A stretch of 64,000 nucleotides of DNA from Sphingomonas sp. KRR8 (GTDB taxonomy: Bacteria > Pseudomonadota > Alphaproteobacteria > Sphingomonadales > Sphingomonadaceae): assembly GCF_023559245.1 (NCBI RefSeq), contig NZ_CP097462.1:2724001-2788000 (forward strand), written 5' to 3'. The translations under genes and the position numbers were made by a program. The notes beneath the pieces are model-generated. The model did no database searches. It saw nothing but the letters and a program-made list of their open reading frames with translations, and was not told the origin of the DNA. Below, piece by piece: positions 17,789-25,407 of the stretch (its first letter is position 1; each line of letters starts with the position of its first letter).

Positions 17789-18217
17789 ATGACAAGCCGC
17801 ATCCCCTTTGCCCTCGACTCCCGCGACAAGAAGCTGCTGGGTGTGTGTTCCGGGCTGGGTCGCAGCTTCAACATCGACCCGACGTTCATTCGGGTGGGCT
17901 TCGTCGCGGCGCCGCTGCTGCCGCTGATCTCGCTCTGGAACGTCATCGTCATCTACATGATCTGCGCCGCTGTCGGAGCGATCGCCAAGGGGCGGCTGAA
18001 CCGGCCCGAGCGGCTGGATCGGCGGAGCGAGTTCGAGCGGATGAGCGATGTCGGCGCGCGGACCTCCATTCACGACCTTCGCACCAAGCTGGACGCAACC
18101 GACCGCCGGCTGATGGCGATCGATGACCACCTCCACTCGGCCGACAGCGACGCTCTCGCTCGCGAGATCGAAGCGCTGCGCCGCGAGGACAAGAAGACGG
18201 AAAAGGAGACCAACTGA
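17789..18217 (+). CDS. PspC domain envelope-stress protein
   Basis: A 142-residue protein with an N-terminal PspC domain: FALDSRDKKLLGVCSGLGRSFNIDP, where LGVCSGLG is diagnostic, then one to two membrane helices around residues 38-65, and a cytoplasmic charged coiled-coil tail (about 85-140). PspC proteins sense or transmit inner-membrane stress together with PspB. Its stop overlaps the start of the next gene (TGATG). A sigma-54-like promoter upstream agrees with PspF-type control known in other bacteria. Confidence 0.85.
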   Translation: MTSRIPFALDSRDKKLLGVCSGLGRSFNIDPTFIRVGFVAAPLLPLISLWNVIVIYMICAAVGAIAKGRLNRPERLDRRSEFERMSDVGARTSIHDLRTKLDATDRRLMAIDDHLHSADSDALAREIEALRREDKKTEKETN

Positions 18218-18459
18218 TGGGCTTCGAGACGGTTCTGACGATCGGCGCGCTGACCCTGGTGGGACTGGGCCTGGCCGCGATCGCCGTGCTCAAGGGCTGG
18301 AACGGCTGGCTTGAGCTGAAGAAAATGGAGCTGGCGCACGGAATGCCCAGCTATCGTGAGGACAGCGCGCCAACCTTGACGGGCGGGCGGATCGAGATGG
18401 CGGACCTCAAGGAGCGCGTCCGCAAGCTCGAGCAGATCGCCAGCGGGATCGACCTCTAG
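18217..18459 (+). CDS. PspB-like small membrane protein
   Basis: An 80-residue protein with one N-terminal membrane helix (about residues 5-27) and a C-terminal helix ADLKERVRKLEQIASGI that resembles the coiled-coil end of PspB. Its position directly after PspC with an overlapping start supports a PspB-like partner role. The match is structural rather than close in sequence, so the name is tentative. Confidence 0.6.
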   Translation: MGFETVLTIGALTLVGLGLAAIAVLKGWNGWLELKKMELAHGMPSYREDSAPTLTGGRIEMADLKERVRKLEQIASGIDL

Positions 18460-18463
18460 GTGG

Positions 18464-18485
18464 CGGCTCCTCGGTCGAGGAGCCG
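18464..18485 (+). terminator. hairpin after the PspC/PspB-like genes
   Basis: CGGCTCCTC-GGTC-GAGGAGCCG, a 9-bp perfect stem four bases after the stop codon. No T run follows, so it may terminate weakly or stabilise the 3' end. Confidence 0.5.
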
Positions 18486-18590
18486 TAGCCATGTGGAGAC
18501 CGCCCACTTCAGGACCACGCTTCAGCAAAGATGCAAAAGCTCTTCGCGCATTAGTTTCCCGTTAAACTACCGCCGTTAACTGCTGCGGCG

Positions 18591-19127
18591 ATGTCATTCG
18601 CCCAATCAGCCGCCAAGCCACTCTTAAGCCCGATCGCAATCGCCGATCAGCCTCGCTTCCTCCCCACCAACTGGGGAGCTGCGGCGCGGGCCGTCGTGCT
18701 CAGCATTGCCGGCGTGTCGTTGTTCATCCTTGTGCTCGACGCCGTCGTCTTCCGCGCCGCGCTGCCAGCGGATTACGTTGCCTTTTACACCAGCCCGCTC
18801 GAGCATCGAACCGCCGCCGCCATGCTAGGGTCGCTGATGGAAGAGGTGAAATACCGGCTGCTCGTCATGACGCTGCTTCTGCTGTTCTTCACCCGCTTCG
18901 CGCGGAGCGGAGCGATCTGGCCGGTGATCGTGGCGATCGTTGCCGCGCAGTTCGTCAACGTGGTCGGGCCGCTCATTCAGTTGCCCGTCTACTCGCTGTT
19001 CCGCTTCTGGCTGGTCGGGTGCGTGTGGGGGCTGCTTTACTGGCGTCACGGGTGGGCGGCGGCGGCCATCGCGCACCCGCTCACCCACCTCGTGATGGAC
19101 CCGCTGCTGCGGGCCGCGCTCTCCTAG
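18591..19127 (+). CDS. CPBP/CAAX-type intramembrane metalloprotease-like protein
   Basis: A 178-residue membrane protein with four or so helices. It has the family signature EEVKYR (EExxxR) near residue 84 and a second conserved block with histidines, AAAIAHPLTHLVMDP, near the C-terminus. These are the metal-binding motifs of CPBP family proteases. Shorter than many members but both motifs are intact. The gene overlaps the stop of the convergent receptor gene by 4 nt. Substrate unknown. Confidence 0.7.
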   Translation: MSFAQSAAKPLLSPIAIADQPRFLPTNWGAAARAVVLSIAGVSLFILVLDAVVFRAALPADYVAFYTSPLEHRTAAAMLGSLMEEVKYRLLVMTLLLLFFTRFARSGAIWPVIVAIVAAQFVNVVGPLIQLPVYSLFRFWLVGCVWGLLYWRHGWAAAAIAHPLTHLVMDPLLRAALS

Positions 19128-21226
19128 AAGCCGAAGCTCGCCGTCAGCCGGATGTCGCGGCCCGCCAGCGGTGCATAATCCTTGAGCAGGCTGCTCGCCC
19201 GCCGGGCGGTCACGTCGAACAAATTGTTGGCGGAAAGGCCCAGCGTCAGGCTCGGCCGGTCCTCCAGCGGACGCCAGTTCACCGCCGCGTTCACCAGCGT
19301 GAAGCCGTTCGTCTCGGTTTCGTTCGGTGCGGTCCGCCGCTGGGCGAAGTCACGCTCCACCTCCAGCCGCGCGTCGACCTTGCCGCGCTTCGCCGTCAGC
19401 GCGCCCTGCACCCGAAGCGGCGGGATCTGCGGGGCCGGGCCGAAGTCCTTGATGCTGGCGCGGACATAATCGGCAAAGCCCTCCGCGCCGAACTGCACGC
19501 CGCCCACGGTGCCGATTGGCGCCCCAGCCTCCAGCTCGAAGCCGGTGTAGGTCGCCTTGCCCTGGCGGAAGGCATAGACCGGCAGGTCGTCGCGGATCTC
19601 GCCGGTCGGCACCTGGTAGATGAAGTTGCCGAACTTGCTGGCGTAGGCGGTCAGGCCGACGTGGGTGTCCCCATGGGCATAGCGCAGGCTGGCCTCGCCG
19701 CCGATGCTGCGTTCGGTCCTGAGGGTCGGGTCGCCAAGCTCGAACGAAGCGGTGCCGCCATGCGGGCCGTTGGCGAACAACTCGTCGATCGACGGCGCGC
19801 GGGCGTTGCGGGCGAGGTCACCGCTCAGCCGCCAGTCGGAGTTCAGCTTGTAGCTTGCACCCACCGATGCGGACACGGTGGAGAAGCTGCGGCGGAGGTC
19901 GGGATTGCCGACGACCGCGTCGGCGGCGGCGGTGAGGCGCGACTTCTCGAAGCGTACGCCGCCTTCGATCCGCACCGGGCCGGTCTCATAATGCTGGACG
20001 GTGAACAGGCCCGCCTGCCGCTGCCGGCTGTCGGGAAGATACTTCTCGTCGCCCCGGATTCGCTCGCGCTTGTCGAGATACTGGATTCCGCTGGCGCCCC
20101 CGAACCCGTTCCGATCGGCCTGCTCCAGGTCGAGGCGTGCTTCCCCGCCCTTGGAAAAGAAGGTGCTGTTGACCCCGCCGTCCGGGGCGAGCTCATCATG
20201 CTTGTAGTCCGACAGGCCACCACGAAAGCGCAGCTGGCGGAACGCGCCGTGCAGCGGCATTTCGGCCCGGGCGTCGTAGCGGGTCTGGTGGACATTGATG
20301 CGCGAACTCTCCGACCCGATTGCGGGGTCGAGCGAATAGCGGATCGGCACGCCGTAAAGCGACGTCCGGCGCGTCGCCGAAACACCAACGTTGAGCCCGC
20401 CGTCGACATAAGCGAGGCCGCCAGCCACCTCTGCACTGCGGCCGGCGCTGTTGGGGAGGTCACCCTTCAGGCCGGCCAGCGCACGAATATCCGCGTCGGG
20501 GCTGGCCAGGGCCTGCGTTCGCAGCGGGTCGGCCAGGATGGTGCCGCCGGTACGCAGGTCATCGTTCTTGGCCCAGCTTGCGTCGGCATGGGCGACGAAG
20601 CCGCCGCCAACCGCAACATTGAGGACTCCGCTCGCCAACCGGTCGTTGGCGGCGGTGCCGTAGCCGAGGTTGACCTGTCCGCCGACACCGCGGCTGGGAA
20701 TCGAACGCGGGATGCGGTTGTCCACCACGTTCACCACCCCGCCAATGGCCGAGCTTCCGAACAGCAGGGCCGCGGGGCCGTGGACCACCTCGATCGACTG
20801 GGCGGTGAGCGGGTTGATCGCCACCGCATGGTCGGGGCTGGAGGTGGAGACGTCCAGGCTGCCGATTCCGTCCGCAAGGACGCGGATGCGGTCGCCGGTG
20901 AAGCCGCGCAGCACCGGCCGCGAGGCGTTCGGACCGTTGCTGGTCGCGCTGACGCCCGGCTGGTTCGCCAGCGTTTCGCCGAGTGTCGGGCGAACGCTGG
21001 ACGCGAGCTCGGTCCCGCCGAGCACCTGCACGTTTCCGAGCACATCATCGTCGCGCCGGCGACGGCCGGTGACGACGATGTCCTGCCCTTGCGGCGCGGC
21101 AGCGGTAGGGGGCGGCGCGGCGGCGCCAGCATCCTCGGCCGGCGTGGTGACAACGGTGGCCGCAGGCTCCGTGGGAACGGCGACGGGTTGCGCGACAAGC
21201 GCGGCGGCAAGGAAAGCGGTGGACAT
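19124..21226 (-). CDS. TonB-dependent outer-membrane receptor, ZnuD-like
   Basis: A 700-residue receptor: signal peptide at the N-terminus, a TonB box-like DIVVTGRR near residue 50, a plug domain containing GASRPVLRG-type text (here ASRPVLRGFTGDRIRVL), DGIGSLDVS, SPDHAVAINPL and GPAALLFGSSAIGGVVNVVDNRIP, then a 22-strand barrel ending in a terminal phenylalanine (ASFGF). The plug motifs are those of the ZnuD zinc-receptor group rather than siderophore receptors. No histidine-rich loop is obvious, so the metal is inferred. It is divergent from the threonine-synthase-like gene. Confidence 0.82.
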   Translation of the reverse strand: MSTAFLAAALVAQPVAVPTEPAATVVTTPAEDAGAAAPPPTAAAPQGQDIVVTGRRRRDDDVLGNVQVLGGTELASSVRPTLGETLANQPGVSATSNGPNASRPVLRGFTGDRIRVLADGIGSLDVSTSSPDHAVAINPLTAQSIEVVHGPAALLFGSSAIGGVVNVVDNRIPRSIPSRGVGGQVNLGYGTAANDRLASGVLNVAVGGGFVAHADASWAKNDDLRTGGTILADPLRTQALASPDADIRALAGLKGDLPNSAGRSAEVAGGLAYVDGGLNVGVSATRRTSLYGVPIRYSLDPAIGSESSRINVHQTRYDARAEMPLHGAFRQLRFRGGLSDYKHDELAPDGGVNSTFFSKGGEARLDLEQADRNGFGGASGIQYLDKRERIRGDEKYLPDSRQRQAGLFTVQHYETGPVRIEGGVRFEKSRLTAAADAVVGNPDLRRSFSTVSASVGASYKLNSDWRLSGDLARNARAPSIDELFANGPHGGTASFELGDPTLRTERSIGGEASLRYAHGDTHVGLTAYASKFGNFIYQVPTGEIRDDLPVYAFRQGKATYTGFELEAGAPIGTVGGVQFGAEGFADYVRASIKDFGPAPQIPPLRVQGALTAKRGKVDARLEVERDFAQRRTAPNETETNGFTLVNAAVNWRPLEDRPSLTLGLSANNLFDVTARRASSLLKDYAPLAGRDIRLTASFGF

Positions 21227-21275
21227 GAACTACTCGCAGAATGATCTGGATGGCTTGGCCGGGTCCCTAGACTTG

Positions 21276-21289
21276 GATGATACATCATC
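21276..21289. promoter_or_regulatory. inverted repeat between receptor and thrC-like genes
   Basis: GATGAT-AC-ATCATC, a perfect 14-base inverted repeat 50 bases upstream of the receptor start and 74 bases before the plus-strand gene. It is a candidate metalloregulator (for example Zur) operator; that identity is a guess from the receptor type. Confidence 0.35.
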
Positions 21290-21362
21290 GCAAGTTTGGG
21301 GCCGGTCGTTTGTCGAACGCTGGGGCTCGCTCCGTCGAGCGGCTGCGTCTAGGGGCCCTGTG

Positions 21363-22595
21363 ATGACCCAGCCCTTGCCACTCCATGAACAATCATTCGT
21401 CACCCATCTCGAATGCTCGCTCACGGGCGAGTATTATGAGGCTGACCAGGTCCACAATCTGAGCCGTGCGGGCCGGCCGCTGCTGGTCCGCTATGATGCG
21501 GCTTCAGCGGGACGGTTGATGACTCGGGAAGTGCTGGCGGCGCGTCCCGCCGGCATGTGGAAGTGGCGTGAGCTGTTGCCGCTGCCGCCCGGCGCCGAGC
21601 CGGTCAGCCTCGGGGAGATCGAGACTCCCTTGCTGCCGCTGACGCGCTTGTCCGCCCGTGAGGGTGTCGCGCCTCTGTTGGTGAAGGACGAGGGCCGGCT
21701 GCCGACGGGGTCATTCAAGGCCCGTGGCCTGGCCATGGCGATCAGCATGGCGAAGCACTTCGGTACTCAATCGGTTGCGTTGCCGACCAACGGCAACGCC
21801 GGCGCCGCTCTGGCGGCCTATGCCGCCGCCGCCGGCATGAAGGCGACCGTGATCTGCCCCGCGGAAACGCCGCTGATCAACGTGACCGAGACTGCCGCTT
21901 ATGGTGCCGACGTCTTTGTTGCCGACGGCCAGATCGACGAATGCGGTCGGCTGGTGGGCGAAGGGGCGGCGGCAGGACGCTGGTTCGACGTGTCGACGCT
22001 CAAGGAACCCTACCGAGCCGAGGGCAAGAAGGTGATGGGCCTGGAGCTGGCCGAGCAGCTTGGCTGGAGGCTTCCGGACGCCATCTTCTATCCCACGGGC
22101 GGAGGCACCGGCCTGATCGGCATGTGGAAGGCCTTTGCCGAGCTGGAGGCAGCCGGCCTCATCGGCCCCGAACGGCCGCGCATGTTCGCCATCCAGGCCG
22201 AGGGCTGCGCGCCGATGGTGCGGGCGTGGGAGAATGGCGACGAGTTCGCGGAGCGGTGGGAAGGTGCGGCCACCATGGCCACCGGTATCCGGGTGCCCAA
22301 GGCGGTTGGCGACTTCCTGATCCTGCGCGCGGTGCGCGAGAGCCATGGCGCGGCATTGGCCGTAAGCGAGGAGGCGATCGCGGCCGCCGTGCGCGACGCG
22401 GCTCATGCCGACGGCACCCTGCTCTGCCCGGAGGGCGGGGCGGTGCTGGCCGGATGGCGCAGAGCGCGTGAGCTGGGACTGGTCGGAGCGCAGGAGCAGG
22501 TCATGCTGTTCAACTGCGCGGCGGGGAACAAGTACCCGCTGCCGGACAGTGCCAAGCGGATCCGGCTCGCCGAAACGAGCGGCACGACCCTCTAG
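21363..22595 (+). CDS. threonine synthase-like PLP enzyme
   Basis: A 410-residue fold-type II pyridoxal-phosphate enzyme. The PLP lysine is in LPTGSFKARG near residue 120, the phosphate loop is in PTGGGTGLIGMW near residue 245, and the N-terminal zinc-ribbon-like HLECSLTGEYYEADQ with its cysteine resembles plant/archaeal-type threonine synthases. It would convert O-phosphohomoserine to threonine, but related enzymes (threonine dehydratase, diaminopropionate lyase) share the fold. I start at MTQPLPLH (21363); an upstream in-frame ATG overlaps the divergent receptor gene. Confidence 0.82.
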   Translation: MTQPLPLHEQSFVTHLECSLTGEYYEADQVHNLSRAGRPLLVRYDAASAGRLMTREVLAARPAGMWKWRELLPLPPGAEPVSLGEIETPLLPLTRLSAREGVAPLLVKDEGRLPTGSFKARGLAMAISMAKHFGTQSVALPTNGNAGAALAAYAAAAGMKATVICPAETPLINVTETAAYGADVFVADGQIDECGRLVGEGAAAGRWFDVSTLKEPYRAEGKKVMGLELAEQLGWRLPDAIFYPTGGGTGLIGMWKAFAELEAAGLIGPERPRMFAIQAEGCAPMVRAWENGDEFAERWEGAATMATGIRVPKAVGDFLILRAVRESHGAALAVSEEAIAAAVRDAAHADGTLLCPEGGAVLAGWRRARELGLVGAQEQVMLFNCAAGNKYPLPDSAKRIRLAETSGTTL

Positions 22596-22607
22596 ACCCC
22601 TTGCCGA

Positions 22608-22628
22608 AGTTGGGAGGAAATCCCAACT
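22608..22628. repeat. inverted repeat AGTTGGGA-N5-TCCCAACT
   Basis: A perfect 8-bp inverted repeat with a five-base spacer, 13 bases after the threonine-synthase-like stop and about 90-105 bases upstream of the second sigma-54-like promoter. It may be that gene's terminator, or an enhancer site, because TCCCAA also recurs upstream of the first PspC locus. Confidence 0.45.
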
Positions 22629-22708
22629 GTGCGGATGCTGCAGCGCAGCATAAGCCATCCCCGGTTAACTACTGGGGGGCTAAGTAACGGAAAAGCAAGG
22701 ATCGGCCT

Positions 22709-22728
22709 TGCATGGCACGCGCCATGCA
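22709..22728 (+). promoter_or_regulatory. sigma-54-like promoter embedded in a palindrome
   Basis: TGGCACGCGCCATGCA (22713-22728) fits the sigma-54 -24/-12 spacing with GG and GC in place and one mismatch (A for T). The same bases form the inverted repeat TGCATGGC-ACGC-GCCATGCA. Transcription would start near 22740, 38 nt before the PspC GTG. Confidence 0.5.
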
Positions 22729-22777
22729 TAGGGAGTGGCGACCTGCCAACGGACGCCATTTTCAGGAGTTTAGACCA

Positions 22778-23074
22778 GTGACCAGCAAGCCCAACCTCTT
22801 CTTCCGCCGGGATACGCTGTTCGGCGCGTGTCAGGGAGTCGGCGACGACCTCGGCATCAACCCGCTCTGGTTGCGACTGCCGCTGGCCGCCACGATTCTC
22901 TACAGCCCGACGCTTGCCTTCGGGCTCTATGCCCTGCTGTGCGTGGGCGTATTCGCAACGCGGATGATCTGGCCGGTGAAGACCGCCAGGGTTCAGTCGC
23001 CTGCGGCCGTGGCTGACGCTGCGCCGACGGTTGTCGCTGACAATGAGCAGCGGGAGCTGGCCCAGGCCGCGTAA
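22778..23074 (+). CDS. second PspC domain protein
   Basis: A 98-residue protein from a GTG start with AGGAG nine bases upstream. It has the PspC core FRRDTLFGACQGVGDDLGINPLWLR, here with GACQGVG in place of GVCSGLG, followed by a membrane helix pair (about residues 38-68) and a short alanine-rich tail. It lacks the long coiled-coil tail of the first PspC. It stands alone behind a sigma-54-like promoter. Confidence 0.8.
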   Translation: MTSKPNLFFRRDTLFGACQGVGDDLGINPLWLRLPLAATILYSPTLAFGLYALLCVGVFATRMIWPVKTARVQSPAAVADAAPTVVADNEQRELAQAA

Positions 23075-23092
23075 CGTAAAGGCTCTTGAACC

Positions 23093-23127
23093 TTCGGAGC
23101 GGACCATCCCCGGATGGCCCTCCGAAA
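23093..23127 (+). terminator. two-part hairpin after the second PspC gene
   Basis: TCGGAG pairs with CTCCGA, and inside it CCATCC pairs with GGATGG around two bases. It lies between the PspC stop and the tRNA gene on the other strand and could end transcription of both. No T run. Confidence 0.45.
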
Positions 23128-23129
23128 GT

Positions 23130-23204
23130 TGGTGCCGGCTGAGGGATTTGAACCCCCGACCTTCGGTTTACAAAACCGCTGCACTACCACTGTGCTAAGC
23201 CGGC
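23130..23204 (-). tRNA. tRNA-Thr (anticodon UGU)
   Basis: Read on the minus strand it starts GCCGGCTTAGCACAG and ends with GCCGGCACCA. The acceptor arms GCCGGC/GCCGGC pair fully, the T loop GGTTCAAATCC is standard, and the anticodon loop is TTTGTAA, giving UGU for threonine. The 3' CCA is encoded. One mismatch at the base of the anticodon stem (G-A) is tolerated in many tRNAs. Confidence 0.95.
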
Positions 23205-23231
23205 GCGCCGAAGCGTCACCGGCCTATTGCT

Positions 23232-24083
23232 TCACAAGATGCCGAAGGTCCAGCCTTCCGTGCGGGCGAGTTCGGCCGTCAGGCCGGCGGGGCGGAAGGC
23301 GTGCGGCCGGGCTGCGAGCGCTCGCATTCCGGCGGCGGTCACCAGCGCGTCGGTCTGGTGGTCGTTGGGCTCGAACCGAAGCCGCGCGGGCGGACTGCCC
23401 AATCCTTTCAGTGCCTGGTTCAGGTCGGCTCGCGTGCGCAGCTTGGTGCCGCTCATCCCCGCCATGCGCAGGTAGATGCGGGTGTAGATCTCGACCACCG
23501 CGCTCCCGTGATCCGGCAGCGGGTCCATGGGAAAGATTGCGACCTGACCTGAAATGCGGTGCAGCAGGCGCATGCCCGAGAAGCTGGCCTTGGCGACCTG
23601 GGCCGCGCCAATCGCGTCATAGGCGCTGGCAGTCTTCCGGCCGCCCTGCTGGTTCAGCCGGGCGTCGCACTGCCGGAAGCGGACGAAGTCGGCCTTCACC
23701 CCATCGGCGATGCCGAAATAGAAGTGCGGGCGGTGGACCTGTTCAAGGAAGCTTGCTGCCCCGAGGTCCTCATCGGGCGCCTGGGCGTCGACATATGCCC
23801 AGAAGTCGCGAGCATTGTCGGGCACGTCCGGTTCGCCCGGAAGATAAGAGCCGCGCTCGGCGTGTGGCGGGGCGAAGCTGAAGTCGAAGCCGAACAGGCT
23901 GGGCTCGCGCTGAGCCTCCTTGACCAGCCAGTCCGCGACTTCCGTCCGGCTCCAGACATGGCCCGGACGGACGAGGCGCGGAGCGGTGTCGCCCCGCGCC
24001 TCGGCAATGGCGATACCCTTGTGCCGCCGGCCTTTGGCTCCCGACCAGTCGATCGCGACGAACCGTGTGAACCGCGGCGTCAC
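23232..24083 (-). CDS. hypothetical protein with RNase H-like (DUF429-type) start
   Basis: A 283-residue protein. FVAIDWSGAKGRRHKGIAIAEA at the N-terminus and GFDFSFAPP near residue 65 have the D-W-S-G and FDFSF pattern of RNase H-fold DUF429-like proteins, suggesting acidic metal-binding residues. Conserved-looking ASAYDAIGAAQVAKAS and NDHQTDALVTA segments follow. The GTG start at 24083 overlaps the stop of the upstream channel gene (GTGA). Nuclease activity is inferred from the fold only. Confidence 0.55.
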   Translation of the reverse strand: MTPRFTRFVAIDWSGAKGRRHKGIAIAEARGDTAPRLVRPGHVWSRTEVADWLVKEAQREPSLFGFDFSFAPPHAERGSYLPGEPDVPDNARDFWAYVDAQAPDEDLGAASFLEQVHRPHFYFGIADGVKADFVRFRQCDARLNQQGGRKTASAYDAIGAAQVAKASFSGMRLLHRISGQVAIFPMDPLPDHGSAVVEIYTRIYLRMAGMSGTKLRTRADLNQALKGLGSPPARLRFEPNDHQTDALVTAAGMRALAARPHAFRPAGLTAELARTEGWTFGIL

Positions 24084-25393
24084 ACCAGCGGCGGCTGACG
24101 GTCGTCGGGCTGCTCGCGGGTACCTTCGAGGCGGGCAGGACGACTGGCGCGCGGCTTGGGGGGAGTCATGTTGTCCGTATAGCGCTCGAGCAGGCGCGCT
24201 GCCGCGTCACGGCCGCCGAGTCCGAACGCCAGCGCCGTCGCCACTGCCGCCGAGCCCAGGATCAGGCCGAACGCCAGGATCACGATCTGGTCGGCAAGTC
24301 CCATGAAGGTGAGCCCGATCGCGGTGAACAGGGCAATGATCGCGTAGCGGATGATGGTCTGCGCATAGCCGCCTTCCCCCGTGCCGGAGCCGACCAGATT
24401 GGCGATGATCCGGGCCAGGAAGATGCCCGCGACGATGATCAGTGTGCCGAAGATCACCTTGGAGCCGAGGTCGGTCACCTGGATCAGGAAGATGGCCACC
24501 TGATCGCCGCCCAGCTGCCGGGCGGCTTCGATCGCGGCCGCAAGGATGATCGCGATGAATGCGATGTTGGCGACGATCCGGCTGGGTGCCGTGCGGGCCG
24601 GGAGGATGCCGGTGGCGCGAACCGCGTCGTCGAAGCCGGTCGGCGGCAAGATGGACTCGATGATGGTCTTGAGGAAGCGTGCCGCGACCAGCGCGATCCC
24701 GAGCCACAGGGCGGCGGTCAGGATGCGCGGGATGGCGGCGCCGATCTCGTTGAGCATGGCGATGGCCGGGCCGCTGATCGCTTCGATGCCAAGCACCTGC
24801 AGGGCGGCGATCGCGACCGGGATGATGATGAGGGCGAAGACGAGTGTTCCGGCGGCCTTGGCGAGCGTTGCGCGGGGACTGCCGGGAACGGTGCCTGGCG
24901 GCACGGCGGCGGGATCGGCAGCGACGGTGCTGGGGTGATCGCCCAGGCCCGCACGCGCCATCCACCCGTCGACGTTGGCGGCTGCCAGCAGCGTCTCGAC
25001 CAGCCGGCGGACGATGCGGGCGACGATCAGGCCGATGAAGAAGATGAGGCCGGCGCCGAGCAGGCGGGGAAGGAAAGCGAAGATCTCGGTGGTGAGCTGG
25101 TTGATCGGCGCCAGGATCTCGCCGACGCCGAGGTAACGAAGCGCCGCCATGATGCCGACCAGCCAGACGATCAGCTTGGCAATGGTGCCGAGCTGGTGAC
25201 CCACCGTCTCGTGCTGGTCACCCGGCGTGTGCTTCTGGAGCGCAGGAGTCTTCGCGACGGCCCGGCTGATCGCCCAGTGCACCGCCCGGGCAACCACCCA
25301 CGTCACCAGGATGATCAGGATGGCGATCAGTATACGCGGCCCCCACAAAACCAACTGATCGCGATAATAGTCCGTGGTTGGTGTCTGGTACAT
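24080..25393 (-). CDS. mechanosensitive channel-family membrane protein (conserved TM helix type)
   Basis: A 437-residue inner-membrane protein with repeated amphipathic transmembrane helices: roughly ten segments, including three or more related blocks of the form LLGAGLIFFIGLIVARIVRR, ILTAALWLGIALVAARFLK and VIFGTLIIVAGIFLARIIANL. This repeated helix layout is that of CmpX-like proteins related to small mechanosensitive channels, without the canonical MscS beta-domain. The C-terminus is basic and cytoplasmic. Probably involved in osmotic or envelope adaptation. Confidence 0.75.
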   Translation of the reverse strand: MYQTPTTDYYRDQLVLWGPRILIAILIILVTWVVARAVHWAISRAVAKTPALQKHTPGDQHETVGHQLGTIAKLIVWLVGIMAALRYLGVGEILAPINQLTTEIFAFLPRLLGAGLIFFIGLIVARIVRRLVETLLAAANVDGWMARAGLGDHPSTVAADPAAVPPGTVPGSPRATLAKAAGTLVFALIIIPVAIAALQVLGIEAISGPAIAMLNEIGAAIPRILTAALWLGIALVAARFLKTIIESILPPTGFDDAVRATGILPARTAPSRIVANIAFIAIILAAAIEAARQLGGDQVAIFLIQVTDLGSKVIFGTLIIVAGIFLARIIANLVGSGTGEGGYAQTIIRYAIIALFTAIGLTFMGLADQIVILAFGLILGSAAVATALAFGLGGRDAAARLLERYTDNMTPPKPRASRPARLEGTREQPDDRQPPLV

Positions 25394-25407
25394 GGGAGCC
25401 CTCCTGC

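Noticed and set aside
18541-18590. CtrA box before the CPBP protease gene
   Set aside because: Two TTAA half-sites occur but are separated by ten bases rather than seven.
19019-21244. 741-codon open frame on the plus strand
   Set aside because: It is antisense to the ZnuD-like receptor, whose motifs are intact; the product is Arg/Gly/Ala-rich with no recognisable domain, as expected from high-GC antisense frames.
20670-21362. N-terminal extension of the threonine-synthase-like gene
   Set aside because: The extra frame runs antisense through the receptor gene start; the normal domain begins just after MTQPLPLH.
23232-24083. Naming the DUF429-like protein a nuclease
   Set aside because: Only the fold-level N-terminal motif is visible; the full set of catalytic acids could not be assigned.
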